From contig LS997565.1 of NCBI GenBank assembly GCA_000469685.2, positions 25,475,272-25,539,271 on the forward strand: 64,000 nucleotides of DNA. Direction: 5' to 3'. The DNA comes from Haemonchus contortus. Its lineage: Eukaryota > Nematoda > Chromadorea > Rhabditida > Trichostrongylidae. Positions 35,702 through 48,239 of the stretch are shown piece after piece. The stretch's first letter is position 1; every line of letters starts with the position of its first letter. The notes below the pieces were generated by a model, which did no database searches, was not told where the DNA came from, and saw only the letters and a list, made by a program, of their open reading frames with translations. A program made the translations under genes and the position numbers.

Positions 35702-38160
35702 AACGACCTGAGGTTGGCGACCTCAAAATTTACGTTTTTACGGCGAGTACTGTAGTAATCTCTTTGTCAAAACATATCTCGGTTGGTGGAAATGGTTTAG
35801 TGTGCCAAAAGCTTGATATAACGCATTCCTGCGCCTACATACGTAAATAAACATTTCGTATTTTACAGCATTCACAAATGGTCAAACAAGAGTGAACTTG
35901 TGACAGGACACATAGGAAGAGAATTCATGGAATACCTACCGAATGAGAATATGACTACGGCAGGCAATCTATGAGAAATAAGTAAATCAGAAAAGTCGTG
36001 TTCGGCCACGACAGAGCTTGGCTGCACTAAATTTCTGCCTTACACCCCTTTCATCACCAAGAACAGTTAAGCGCGTAAAGTAATCGCGAGGGGCAACCTT
36101 TCACTTTTTCACTCAACTTCATTCATTGATAAGAGTTGGTGCTCTCTGGGATTTGAAATATATTGGGCATTCGCAGGATTGGGCAACCAACTTCTCCCGA
36201 CTCGAAAAGTCCCAAAACGAATTCAGCCCTAGTATAACGAAAAAAACTCGCGGTTCACCGCGCCATATGACTGTCCCGTCTCGGAGGAGGAAGATCGTGA
36301 AATGCTGTCAACACAATCCATTATTCAGGCAATTGAGCGGTTATCGAAAACCGCAAAGTTAGGAGAATCAGTACGCCATCCTTTCCTTTCCTCATTTTTT
36401 TGAATTCAATCCCATTTTGAAAGCAAAAAACGGAGGTTTCTGGTGCAATATACCAAGTTGTCAGGCGAATTCGACGCCTAAACAGCGTTTGAATGTGCTG
36501 GCTTATTTCCATGGATCCTGAACCAAGACCATTAACCATCTCGCGAGTTCGTCATACAGTTATGCTGTCAGTCTGTTTTCAGCAACTGCAGCGCCAAGTC
36601 CCAGAAGGAAATAATATACAAGACTCTCGGTGAGCTGCTAAAAGAATGAGTTTGAGAATGGAAGTCAAACACTGAACTACTACCCCTTCCCTTCTATAAT
36701 ACTTCTGTGAATGTAAAGGAGGACGTGATAGAGTGGAGGGTTGCAATCGATTAGATCAAGTGAAATGAAGAAAGATTTCTAGTCTTGAAGTGAACGAAGG
36801 TCCTACCGATGGGTTATCGGGGAAAGGAACTCTGAAAGGCTTTTTCTAGCCGACTTTTCTTGAACTTTTGCTCGTATAAAGATAACCGCAAGACCGAAGA
36901 AGGTAAATTGCTGCAGGAGTTTCTTGACGGTCAGAGTCACGGAAACGATTGAGACAATGAGACAGAGATTGAGACAAACGATTGGCTCGAGGTTAGCTTT
37001 AAATCTTTTATTTTTATACGTAATTCATTATTCACAATAACTGATGTAATGCGATTTGAACTCGCGAGTGACTTCCTTCACCTTCTGTTTTGCCGACTCA
37101 GCTGGTTATCAATATCTATCACAACGTATGTAGGGTCGCCCCAGTTGAGATCCTTGATGCTCTTCCTTCCTAATTCTTTGGCTAGAAGTTTCTCGTACTT
37201 GTAGAGTCCTTAAAGCAGTCGACTTTAGAGCCATTGATTCTGTACGCCATTTGTTATTAGAATTTTTGCAAATTCGTTTTCATTATTTACCTTTCTCCAT
37301 TTCATGGCGAACAAAAATGCTAATACTGGACGTTGTTCTGTTTCTTGGCAAGTGCTGCATTTGAAGAACGGCATTGATTAGATCGGCTGAACAAAATTCT
37401 CAAACGACAATATAAAAGAAATACAGTGGCTTTTGAATGAATCATAGTGAGAGAACCCAAGTTCGACTCTCAATAAATCGTGGCATAGTTTGAATAAAAT
37501 ATAGCAAAGTTTCACAAGGGTGAGAATCCGCGGGCAAAACTCCGTCGCTAAATCGTAACAATTCGCCAATTTTGGGAGACTTTTGCTTCGTGTAAAGCAG
37601 TTGAAATCACCAAGTCAAAAGAAGTCGTTGAGGGCCTAAAACAGGGCGACGGATCATTCGTGCGGAGGTGATATCGATACGAATACGCGAATACGCGCGG
37701 CGAAGTTCATGACGATTTTGACGACTTCAGCGCCTATCATCCGGGTCCAAATCTGAAGTAGAGTAGACTAGTAGGATCGACTGGTCCTACTAAGCCTCCT
37801 GAATTTGAACCTGTGGTCCAGTGGCAGGCGACAGGGCTGACAAAATCCCCATGAACTTTTCCGCACAATTCACCGCGCATTTCCCCGGACGCACGAAAGT
37901 ACCCATATCTTTTACATATTAGGCTGGCCAATACGAAACCCAGTGCGCTTATGCTCGTAGCCATCTGGCACGTCCTCAGGTTGTGGGTTGAAGAACGGCC
38001 GTCCACCGTGGAGGTTAGCTGCGAATATATTGAATAAGCATTCGCGAATAATCGAGCGAACAAAGCAGCTATAGGACAAGAGGGCTGCCAACCCGAATGG
38101 ACTGCTGCAAAAGAAATCGGCAAATACGTTGAAAATGGTATGATTTGGACTTGAGATGGG
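35702..38160. other. Unassigned; possible RTE leader at the right end
   Basis: No gene seen. The right part (about 37640-38160) directly precedes the APE ORF of the RTE at 38.2 kb and may be its 5' leader. The 199-codon minus ORF at 37737-38336 runs antisense across this junction and is treated as a shadow. Confidence 0.3.
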
Positions 38161-38169
38161 CGTGCGAGG

Positions 38170-38982
38170 ATGTCCCGACTCTGCACAACAAGCCCACACC
38201 TCGGCATAAGGCAGGGGCGGAATAAGGACCAAGGACGCATCAGAATACACATCGCTTCCCACACCGTCAGGACATTATCGACGGACTCTCTTCTAGACAT
38301 ATACCTGCGACAGCTGGAGAAGATCAAAGCCGACATCGTCGGTGTTTGCGAAACTAGGAGAGCACGAGCATCCTCAGCGGAGTGGTTGAGCGGTGAAGAA
38401 ATTCTGCTAGAAGAAGGAGCTGATAATGTGTCCAGAACAGGGAACAGGTGGAGTCGGTTTTATCGTGGAAGCGAAAATGTGGAGCGGTTTTATCGTGGAA
38501 GCGAAAATGACCCCGTATGTTATTTCTTGCGATACTCAGTCCCCACGAGTTGCGGATCTGGAGATCAAGTTGCAAAGCTGGAGGATCGAACGCTCAAAGT
38601 CGTGCAAGTACATGCGCTCACTGCATCAGCAGAGGACTACGAACTCGAGCGTTTCTACGAGGAAATAGAGAGGGCTTTGAAGCTCAAATCGACGTACACT
38701 ATTGTTAAAGGCGATTTAAACGCCGTAGTCGGCTCCCGATTGGACGGTGCGGAACACCCTCTAGGAAGGTACGGCGTGGGAGTAAGAAACAAAAGAGGAA
38801 ACCGTCTAATCGAGTTTGCAGAACAACACAAATTCTCGATAATGAACACCTCCTTCGAGAAAAAAACCAAGCGTCTTTGGATATGGAGGAGCCCGGACAC
38901 GAAAATTTTAAGACAGATTGATTATGTGCTCACCGATACAACAGATTGTTCGCTGACGTCTCCATTACTGAGGAAAGTGTGA
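38170..38982 (+). pseudogene. APE-type endonuclease domain of an RTE LINE
   Basis: AP-endonuclease-like nickase that starts target-primed reverse transcription. Motifs: HTVRTLSTDSLLD (N-terminal N/T-R-TLS block, about 38256), VGVCETRRAR (catalytic Glu, about 38340), IVKGDLNAVVGSRLDG (the GDxNA block, about 38701, with Leu in place of the usual Phe), RGNRLIEFAEQHKF, RLWIWRSPD and RQIDYVLTD (about 38913). A 30-bp in-frame tandem duplication (38455-38514) repeats RFYRGSENVE. The open frame of 270 codons ends near the DH motif; continuity with RT is lost by frameshift. Confidence 0.8.
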
Positions 38983-39097
38983 TTGTGACCGGCCCCGATC
39001 ACCGACTTCTACGCTCGGTGATCCTCTGCGATGTCAGATAAGAAAATCGAGTTTACGTTCGCAAAAAACACTCATACGACGTACTTTTAATGCCGAC

Positions 39098-40800
39098 ATG
39101 TATGCAACGATGATTGCGTCGTCAGACCTACAGATGAATACTGATAATAACATCGATGCTGACTACGAAGATCTAGTGGAGAAAATAACGCAGGCCGTGA
39201 AGGCATCGAGCACAGCAACGGAACAAGCGAGGCGACGGCGTATAACTCCAAAAGCAGTGCAAATGATGAAGAACAGAGCGCGCATGAAAGCAGAAGTACG
39301 AGTGCAAAGCGCGGATTACAGGGAACTCTGCGAAGCGATAAAGAAAAAGATAAAATGCGGCTATGAAGGCTACTGACAAAAGAAACTCCGCGAAGCAGCT
39401 GAAAGAAAGGTTAGTCTGAAAGCCGTAGAAAGAGATATTTGCCTTAGGCATCACATTCCATCTGCTCTCAAGGACTACATAGGTGTCAGGACAACCAACC
39501 GCCTTCGGATGAACGAATATGTACTAAGTTTTTTAACGAGTTGTACTCCTCATAGGCGGTCGTCGAAAGAGCCTTTCAAACGACCGCAGAAGAAATGATC
39601 CCAGATGTCATGTGGGAAGAAGTGGAGCATGTAGTAAAACAGATTAAGGCGGGGAAAAGCCCGGGTTGCGACAACATACCTGAAAGCAGGTGGATTTCCT
39701 CTACTTAAAGCGCTGGCCCAGCGCTTCAGCAGATACTGCAGTGAGAAGAGGATTCCGGCGGCATGGAAGAAATCACGGACGATACTGCCAATGAAAAAAG
39801 GCGATTTCAAGAGTTTGGACAATTACAGACCCATCACATTGCTGTCCCAAGTCTATAAGGCCTTTACCAGAATAATTCTGATTCGCATAGTTGGAGACCT
39901 GGACATGCCATGAGCCGAGAGCAAGCGGGATTTCGAAGTGGGTATTCCACACTTGACCATCTCCACGTCGTACGTCTGCTTACCGAAAAATGTGGAGAGT
40001 AGCGGATTCCCTTATGTATGGCGTTTGTCGACTACGGAAAAGCATTAAACTCGGTGAAAACAAACGCTATATTAAATGCGATGAGCAGGTACGATATCAA
40101 TTCGTATGTCGACCTTCTCGAAGAAATGAATAGTGGCTGTACCACAGAAATAAAGCTCTTCGACGAGCTATGTCAAGTAAAAATATGCAAGGGTGTACGA
40201 CAAGGAGATACGATTTCTCCGAGGTTGTTTGCACTAACATTGGAAGCCCTGTTCAATGATCTTGACTGGGCAGAAGGTATGGAGATCGACGGAGAACACC
40301 TGACCTATCTACTCTTTGCTGACGACTGCGTCATTTCTGCACATGATGCCCTAGAGCTCCAAGAAAAACTTGTGCAGCTGCAGATGAAATCGAGCGAAAT
40401 CGGACTTGAAGTGAATTTGTCAAAAACGAAGTGGATACACAACCAGTTCAGTCCTATAGCAACTGCCGCGAACTGAATGGCGAAACTATTGAGGAAGTAA
40501 AAAGCTTTAAATACCTAGGACACCAGCTCAGCTTCTTAGAAGGCAGCACCGGAGAGTACAGCGGGCGCAGGAAAGCAGCTCGCTCTAGCTTCAACAAAAT
40601 TTCAACGTTACTGTTAAACGAAGACCTCTCGATAAAAGTGGAAGCGTCCTTGTTCCACTCGACGATGATACCCTCAATGTTGCAGATGCTGGTGCAGAAT
40701 GCTAGTCGTCTACGTTGCTGTGATGCAAAGATCAATGGAAGGTGCAAAGATCTAGGTCTAAATTGAGGTGGGCCGATCCCATGGTGAATATGCTCGGCCA
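39098..40800 (+). pseudogene. RTE reverse transcriptase, frame-broken
   Basis: Fragments in order: a linker (39098-39376) with AVKASSTATEQARRRRITPK; AEEMIPDVMWEEVEHVVKQI and AGKSPGCDNIP (about 39586-39680); KKGDFKSLDNYRPITLLS (about 39795); MAFVDYGKALNSV (about 40018, the catalytic Asp block); GVRQGDTISPRLFALTLEAL (about 40191); YLLFADDCVIS (about 40309); and FKYLGHQLS (about 40507). The 152-codon ORF at 40018-40476 is the best-preserved piece. Frameshifts occur near 39376, 39700, 39910 and 40474. Confidence 0.8.
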
Positions 40801-40915
40801 GCAATGGAAACGACGTGTGCAGTACCGGAACGGATGGCTCAAAGTCGACTAGCTTGAATGGAGAAGTTCACCTGGACAAGTCGGATACAGGTGATACAGG
40901 TGGTGAGGTGAATAT

Positions 40916-43129
40916 GAAACGTTCCTGCTCGGCGATGAATTTACTAAGTGCGTGTGTGTCCGCCGTGTATAGGGGTGTGTGTGCTGTGTGTGCCTGGGTG
41001 TGTATTTTGATTTTGTATTGGAAGTCATATCTCTAATATATCTCTCGTGTTTAGAATATTCGAAGTTGATGGGTAAATATAACAGAATGGAAAGAGTGTC
41101 GATCGGTGACACGAAATGATAAAAACCGGAAGGGGTCGGTAGTCAGCCCAAGGAGGCAAGAGTCACTGGAATAGCTGCACCTTCCACCCTTGAAGCTTCC
41201 AGCTAATTTGGTAGGTAATGTGTAATGATATGACCGGATCGTGCACGGCTCCTGACAAAAAATGGTAACGGCCGATTACTAGTGATAAGGAGTCATATTG
41301 CCATGAAGCTACAAGGTCCATTACGCTCGTTCACCCTTGTATCTTGATAAGCCGATGAGTGATTCGAGGTGTGATGGCTGATGACAGAAGTTGATAACAG
41401 TCACAAGAAAGGACAATAAGGAACTTCATAAGGCAAAAGCAACAGTGTGCTCTAGGCGTTTCGTCCGATACTTGCAGGAAAGATTTTAACGAGTTCTGAT
41501 AACATTGATATCACCATTGACAACAATAGTAAGTACTCTTTTGAAACTGTATTCGAATAATCAGGTTGCTCAATTGTAGTGAAGTTGCCGTACCAGTGGG
41601 GCACATTAAAGGGCAGAATCCAATCCTTCATGGACTATTATTGTTGGGATCAAGAGGAAGAAGTCGAGTCCTGGTCGTAGACGTAAGCATCATCAAGAAC
41701 TGAATAACACTTTCGTTTCTCAGTTCAGACGGAAACGTCTTCTTTTAGGGTGTGTGTCCAGTGTCCAGTTGCTCTGAGCAATGCCGTTCGAAAATTTTGG
41801 GTTTAGAATTGAAATATTCGTTCTGGGAAGAGAAGTAGCGGATCAGGCAAGCACTCCATGTTAGCCATAGGAAGCTCGGCATATCCCGGGCTCCACTTAT
41901 GGCTTTTGTCCTGAAAAAATTATCCGAGGGGGTCTAGCTGGGTTTTGTACCCCGCTTAAAGAATGACTGAGCGAAAATTTTGGTAGCGCTATCGGCAAAG
42001 GCAGCAAACTTTAGCTGCACATTTCCAAGCATGTCAAGGTTGGCAATAAACTGCTTCAGTTTTCCTGCACCCAGCTCAAGATTGTCACTCAGAAAATTGC
42101 ATCTTCACAATTGATCCTTTTTTTTCTACTAAAATCTTACCGACGAAACATATCTTGGGAATGATTATTCGTTTGTTAGTGGCTTCTCTTCCGTACAAAT
42201 AACTTTCGACAATTATTTCATCTTTGCTCTAAACATAGCACTGAAGAGCGATCCTAGTATATAGTTTGTATATGACAACGTGTGAAACAAAAGTCATATC
42301 TTGATTGTAACGTAATTAGACACTTTGATCATTATGGAAAATAAAAACAAGAATGGAAAAGCGTTGCCAGCAATGCCTTTCTTGAGAACTGACAACTAAG
42401 CGTCTGAAAAACGATTGAGAGCCTGAGAACCACTTAGATTTACTAGATTTGCTGAAACATAGATATGCTATCATGTATATTGCAGTATATCGCACCCTTA
42501 TCTCATATCGTTAACCAATTGGCGACCGCGCCTTTTATACAGTCCTTACATTACCTTTTAATTTCTCTTATAACTGTAGTTGGAAATGAATGACTCCTGG
42601 ACCACTATGCCTCAAGATTCCTTAGAAGGCTGTGAGCTCAGCTGATACTCGAAATCATGAAAAAATTAGAATAGCACTTCATAAATAATATAAATACGGG
42701 AGCACGATATGGTGTGGCAGGCCATGCGGTCGTCAATGGGTTAATTATTTACCTAATTGTCAACGATTTTACTTAGTCTATCTTATTTCGTCAACTTTCA
42801 TGCTCTATTTGATGAGTCTTATTTCCGATAATTGGCAACATTCGCAGTTTTGTCGCCATTGTGTCAAGCGAAATACATAAGTAGCAAAGCAAAGAAAGGT
42901 GTCAATCGATGCAGGATGAACCGAATTCGAAATCTCACTAACTTCACTGGTTTGTGCAGCTATGAATCCCAAAGAAAAACTCAAAAGTTCATAATCATTT
43001 CAGCTATTAGAGGCATAGTTCACCGTAGAAATGGTTCTTAGATTTCCCCTCAGGATTACCCAGCGGTTCCCAAGGGTAACAGGAAGGACGTTGTCGGGGC
43101 CAAAAAGTCAAGAGCTAGAGTATAAAAGA
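40916..43129. other. Unassigned; no gene seen
   Basis: Intergenic in appearance. GTGTGT-rich patch near 40953-41005. No open frames of note and no transposon termini recognised. Confidence 0.35.
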
Positions 43130-43335
43130 CCGGATCGGCCGGATGCCATGCCCATCGACTGATGACGTGTCACACGGGTGTCGAGGCGATACAGATTGCA
43201 ATATTCGCTCCAGAACTCACACACAATCAGCTGATCGCCTAATAAAGATGCAACCTTTTTCTCCTACTCTTTTTCTCCTTTTGCTGCTGCGATCTTTGAG
43301 CTATTTCCTCAGCTCAAAAAAAAAAAACGGAGAAG
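43130..43335 (-). repeat. Dispersed repeat, copy B (inverted relative to copy A)
   Basis: Reverse complement aligns with 8050-8262 over ggcgatcagctgatt, gcaatctgtatcgcctcgac and an A-rich GGAGAAAAAG block. Non-coding. Confidence 0.55.
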
Positions 43336-45080
43336 GTGGGCTATTTTGGGTGTTAATAGTGTTTTTGTTAACTTACGCTTATGAGTGAATGAATTCTAAA
43401 GGACATTTTTGCTTATTGTGATCATCTGTCCGCGCCAGGACTCACATCTACGCAATGACACATGTTGTATAGCTCGTCCAGATATCCCTTCTATTTCATT
43501 TTTGTTCGTCCAGCCTTTTCGACGATTTTTTTTGAAGCCTTTTATCACTTTGGAAACACCCATTTGCGCGCTTTCTTCGCTTCCATCGCTCGATTTTCCA
43601 CCTTCTCTTTCGTCATAATCTGGATAACCCAAGGCCAGTCATGGTCAGTGCTTGTAATTTCTGTTTCGAACGTTCGATATGCTCAAACCGAAAAGACTAG
43701 AAGTTAACACAGTTGGAGGTGTTGAGGGGAATACTGCTTGGGTGTTTGGTGCTGTGGTCGTGAAGTCTCTCAGTCGGACCTACATTTTTTCGGCAGTGGC
43801 CGCAGCAAGTTCCAATAGCTTTGACAAACGTGAGGCAGCAACTTCCAATAGCTTCGACAAATGTGAGTTGTTTTTTCCCTAACGTAGTTGTCAAAAAATG
43901 ATTCTTACCGCTGCCATTTCACTGGGAGGGTCAGAAACGAGCTTTTCGGCGGCAGCGCAGAGATTTTTCAGATGTACTGAGCGGTGGGCCAGTGTGCGTA
44001 TTTCAGAGCGCGAAATCCGATTACAGCAGTAGGCCAAAGGACAGCTCGGCACGTCTCCTGAAGTTGCACGATATGCAATTTTATTTTATTTATTTTTCAT
44101 TTTTTTTTTTGATGCACGCACCGGTGCGCTAAAACAAGTACAGTGAACTAAAACATGAACGGCATCAACGAATCAACTTTACAACGCTTGGTCAAGATTT
44201 GTTCAAATTCATAAGGAGGTAGTTAAACTTAAGATCCGGCAGGTGAAATATCAATTTTATCGAAATGTACCAGTCGGGCCGCCCGGCTAACGCCAGGCTT
44301 CCCTCCTTCTGATGGGTTCGCCCGGCTACGCCGGGCGCTCCTTCTTCTTGTGAGAAATTTGCTATGCGTAAATAACACTTGGGATTCTCCTTTTGCTTTG
44401 AAAGCTCTACACCCTCAGTATTAGCTCCGAATTGGGAGCGATTCTTTTCTGTGGGCCAGTCTCGCTGTGTCCGGAAGGACATCGTTCAATATCACGAAGG
44501 CGATTAATCAGAGAAAAAAAGTATTCAGAGACTTCATCGCGGCTGAGGCTACTATGTTAGCTACCATCAATGTTCCTCAATGCCATCATCAAGGGCTCTC
44601 CTCCTTGGGGCAGAGGGACTTTGCCCGAAAAATATCGAATTAATGAAATTCCCCCTTTTTATGATGTTATCTCACTTTTTTGCTGAGCGAGAGTATAGAC
44701 TATCAAATGCCTTCAAAGATGTGCCCCCTTTTCTCTACGGATACATCATTAAATGTGAATCAAACATTGTTACCAGTCGGATGAATTTTGCTAAGAATGA
44801 TATCAAAGCAAAGAGAAGGCGTGGTCTTTCACTTATTCGCAAACTCTGCTGAGTAGCGGTGGTAATCTAATAGCAAGAAGTGAACCAAATTCAATCACAT
44901 CACAATAATCAATAATCACACAATTTACCCTAATCTAATGCAATGACCCTAATGTAATAATCACACAACTACCCCTCCTTGTCGAATGAAACATATCGAA
45001 AAGTCAAAGCTAGATCGTAAATAACAAAGGCGATAGGATATAATTGGTGTGTGGATCTTCTTCTCTAAAGCCTTTCCTAT
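43336..45080. other. Unassigned; no gene supported
   Basis: Contains T-rich runs (44100-44120) and a short CGCCCGGCTA direct repeat (44280-44340). Several ORFs of 65-96 codons overlap on both strands without family features. Confidence 0.3.
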
Positions 45081-45084
45081 TGTC

Positions 45085-45560
45085 AGTGTTCCCATCCTGC
45101 CCCTCCTATTGAATGCTCTCCAAGTCCACGGGATCAGTAGTTGTGGATTTCCATTCATTTATTTCGCGAAATCCTGTTCCTTGGGGGGCGTAGTCCGGCC
45201 CTACTACTCACCATAAGTGTTCCCATACTGCCTCCTACCAAGTTTGAACGACCTAGAGGCAAATTGAAAGTCTTCGCGGAAACCTCGCCTTCTATAAGCG
45301 GGGTCCGATCTTCCCACTTACGATAAATGTTCCCATCCTGCCGCCTGCACTCCTGCCGAGTTTGAATGCCCTAGGGCCAAATTGACTATTGCGGCGCAAG
45401 ACCCCACCCCTGTGCATGGAGTCCGGTCCTGCCACTTACCATCCTGACCCCCTTACTCCTACCAATTTTGAACGCTCTAGGTTCACGGAGACAGAGGTTA
45501 TGAATTTCCGGTCAAACACACACACACACCAACTCACACACACAAACACACCGACACTCC
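45085..45560 (+). repeat. Diverged ~115-130-bp tandem repeat ending in CA-rich tail
   Basis: Four units, starting (a)gtgttcccatcctgcc-like at about 45085, 45215, 45326 and 45441, each containing AGTTTGAA(C/T)G(A/C)CCTAG-like sequence. The array ends with ttatgaatttccggtcaaa then a (CA)n-like run (45520-45555). A comparable ending (atatcgaattccggga then GACAGACAG) occurs at about 50492-50520. Confidence 0.55.
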
Positions 45561-46545
45561 AACAGACACACTTAGCGAATGATATAAAGTAGGATTTTTC
45601 GTTTATTGACTTCACATTAGGGCAGCAAAAAGTATGCGTAGACTGCTACTGTTACCCATCCATCATTCCTATATATGACTTCAACATGAGAATATTGAAA
45701 CAAGAAATTGCTCGCAATGTCTACGAGTTAGAATGGTGAAGTTGTAAAACTGGTCGCGATATAAGCGAAATTGTCTGCAATATTTAGGAGTTGAGGTGAG
45801 TACCATTGTTTTTTAGCACGCAGATAAACATCTCAAGAAGAATATATGCAGTGGGAAGGGGGCATCAAAAGAAAAGCTAAATGATCATACTTCTCCACGC
45901 AAAGTCTGCCCACCCAGTAGTTGTGAAATCTGCAGCTTTTCGTAACATATAAAGAACAGGAATCGAGGTATGTAGTCTAAATGGAGCGCTATTACTACGG
46001 TACTGAATGGAAGTGGAATGCGGGGCGGCATATTAAAATAAGATTGATTTGGGCCAAAGCTTTAATTTTATCCTTCACGTACAGAACATTATAGACAGGC
46101 GAAGTAGAATGGGAGAAGTCACATGGACTATCATCTAAAATTGGAGATTCGAATGGATATGGGACACAAGACGTGATATTTGGCTGAGAAAATTATTCTC
46201 CTTAAAGTCGTGAGAATATGGCACAATCTCCGGCTTCCTAGCATACCAGACAAAGTTAGTGTGAAAATGCATTGCACTAGTAGGTTTGGCTAGCTAACGT
46301 TCTCTTAAAAGCCGGAGGGTACAATATCGTCCACAAACGCTGGCTCGCGAAACGCTTCACTACAGTGTTGATTCAAAAGCAACTTCGACATTTGTCCGTT
46401 TAGAAGAGTCGGAGGTTGCGCACAATGGGGTTTACCATTTTCAGTGTTCAATCTGTGAACAAATATATATTGGTAAGATGGGAAGACTGCAGGGCACTAG
46501 CCAAAGGGCATACAGCTAGAAAAAGGAGTACTCAGCCACTCGAAA
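45561..46545. other. Unassigned; no gene seen
   Basis: AT-rich, no ORFs of note, no recognisable repeats. Confidence 0.35.
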
Positions 46546-46554
46546 GGTCTAGAC

Positions 46555-46812
46555 GGGTGTGGTGCGTTAGGAACGAAATGGTCGCGTCACGGTGAGAGGG
46601 GCGTCGCGCGCGAATGAATGTAGCAGGATGCAGCAGTAGGTAAAGAATGCAGGGACTATAGAACCAACATCAGAATCATGCCAACAATAATAATCGCATA
46701 TCTATTAAGCTGTACAAAGAACGCTAGAGCTGTAATAACGGCGAATGAGTGGTCCGCGATAGCCGCGTGCGGCAAATCGATTACCCAAGATTGTTCCTAT
46801 CGCCCGTCTCCC
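46555..46812 (+). mobile_element. MULE-like MITE, copy 4 (best preserved)
   Basis: A 258-bp element from GGGTGTGGTGCGTTAGGAAC to GTTCCTATCGCCCGTCTCCC, with imperfect terminal inverted repeats of about 22 bp. It is flanked by a perfect 9-bp duplication, GGTCTAGAC, at 46546-46554 and 46813-46821. The 9-bp duplication and G-start/C-end are characteristic of Mutator-like elements. It has no ORF, so it would rely on a transposase encoded elsewhere. Confidence 0.9.
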
Positions 46813-46821
46813 GGTCTAGAC

Positions 46822-47150
46822 TAGGAGAAAACCAAGGTAATGATTATGAATTCAGATACCATTCTCCTTTTCACGAGAAAAGGCGGTTATCCAACGTTGA
46901 CACGAAGGGAATGATCGCATTAAGTTTAATTTAGCCCCACTTGAACGAGACTATCCCTTTGTCTCTCGTCTGTTTATTTTGCGGAATAATTATATTAGCA
47001 GTCATGTTCCTTGCTATATGGCATGTCACATTTACTGCATTACTTAAATAAACGACGGCTTTTCAGACAAGATGTTTATGCTCTTTTTAGGGTTTGAACT
47101 TCGTAACTTCAATAATTTTCATACAAACGTAGAATCATAGTGACGAACTT
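46822..47150. other. Unassigned; no gene seen
   Basis: AT-rich spacer between MITE copy 4 and the RING-like exon; nothing recognised. Confidence 0.35.
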
Positions 47151-47151
47151 A

Positions 47152-47274
47152 CGGTGGTACACATCGCAGTCAATTTTTTCAGATAGGCAATCGTAACAAA
47201 AGCGATGACGACAATTGATAAGATGCATTCGTGCTACATTCACACATGCGAAAGCTCCACGACGAGCCTCACAT
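47152..47274 (-). CDS. RING-finger-like exon
   Basis: Internal exon on the minus strand between a TTTCAG acceptor (47275-47280) and a GTAAGT donor (47146-47151). It translates as CEARRGAFACVNVARMHLI then NCRHRFCYDCLSEKIDC. The C-x-H-x2-C-x2-C core (CRHRFCYDC) is the hallmark middle of a RING finger, which binds zinc and usually recruits E2 enzymes for ubiquitination. The usual first C-x2-C pair is not clear, so the fold is incomplete or continues from another exon. A possible upstream exon (after an acceptor at about 47618) reads GHSALHRLVLERDPL, ankyrin-like, but the phases could not be joined, so a full gene model is not offered. Confidence 0.4.
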
Positions 47275-47915
47275 CTGAAACTCGATGAAGTCCAAATTCA
47301 GTTCTTCTTCTCAACAAACGGATAGGCATGGCAACCCTCGCAAGGGGATCGGAAAATTTTTGATGGTTAACTACGCTAGTTCAGATGAAAGCTCGAAGAA
47401 AGGAGTACCTTTGTCGTTCATCTAGGTCGAGCACAGACAGCGTAAGAGTTCCGAAGGATATTTGGGTGACCGTATTTCCTTCGACACCTAAAGATATAAT
47501 CGAATCATCGATACCCTGGCTTTTTGCTATAATTTGTTGCCCTACCAGCCATTTCATCAACGATCACGTCAGAGGATCGCGTTCCAGAACAAGCCGGTGC
47601 AGGGCAGAGTGTCCCTGAAATGTTGTAACCTGGCACTGTACTGAAGTCAGATTTACCATCATAAATTTTACTAAACATCGCAACAACAAATCTTCCCTAC
47701 TGACGATTCTGTTTCATAGGAGAATATCTAGTCAGTGATGGGAATATAATACATGGCGCGACCTACGTGCTGAACTATGTAATCAAAGCCTGTCCAAAAG
47801 GTTAATTCAGAGAATGGATTCCTTCATCTGCTGTGTTTGGTCGATCAATACCTTCCCTCGCACTGGATCCTCGCAAGTTACTGTGGGTGCTCACATGCTC
47901 AGAACATTGTTATGA

Positions 47916-48235
47916 ATGGGCCTTATTCTACTAGATCTGATGGCGCCTCCCGTGCAGCTGCGGTTGGACCCGTTCGAGAGACTACGTCATAATAGGCTAC
48001 TTGGATGTAGAAGACCTAGGATAGCAATTGTACTCTCGTTCCACGAATGCTTGCGAAGGAAGCGTGTTTCGAAGAGCTCTTCTGACGGAGCAAGCCAGGA
48101 AGGTCAAGTACGACGTCATTGGACTAGTAGAGAAGGCGAAACTTGCAACAGCAGAGGCGTTGACCGTGCTGGTGTTCTATTCAACACACCCATGGCCGTG
48201 AACATCGAACGTACGAGAATTTGACAACCCCAGTT
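47916..48235 (+). pseudogene. RTE APE 5' fragment
   Basis: A short remnant of the start of an RTE endonuclease. Pieces TEQARKVKYDVIGL (about 48090) and a degraded GVLFNTPMAVNIE (about 48171) match the equivalent SGVGVSINTHLTMNID of the copy at 2.6 kb. It breaks off at about 48230. Non-functional. Confidence 0.55.
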
Positions 48236-48239
48236 GAAA

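Larger units (their letters stand above)
38170..40915 (+). mobile_element. RTE-clade LINE, near full length but inactivated
   Basis: A non-LTR retrotransposon with APE endonuclease (38170-38982) followed by RT pieces to about 40860. The 3' end carries a short GATACAGGT-repeat tail (about 40877-40905). Stops and frameshifts fall between 38980 and 40020, and at 40474. Compared with the intact RTE at 9.8 kb, the RT uses FADDC rather than YADDV, so it belongs to another subfamily. Confidence 0.8.

Noticed and set aside
37737..38336. 199-codon minus ORF
   Set aside because: Antisense to the RTE leader and APE start; treated as a shadow frame.
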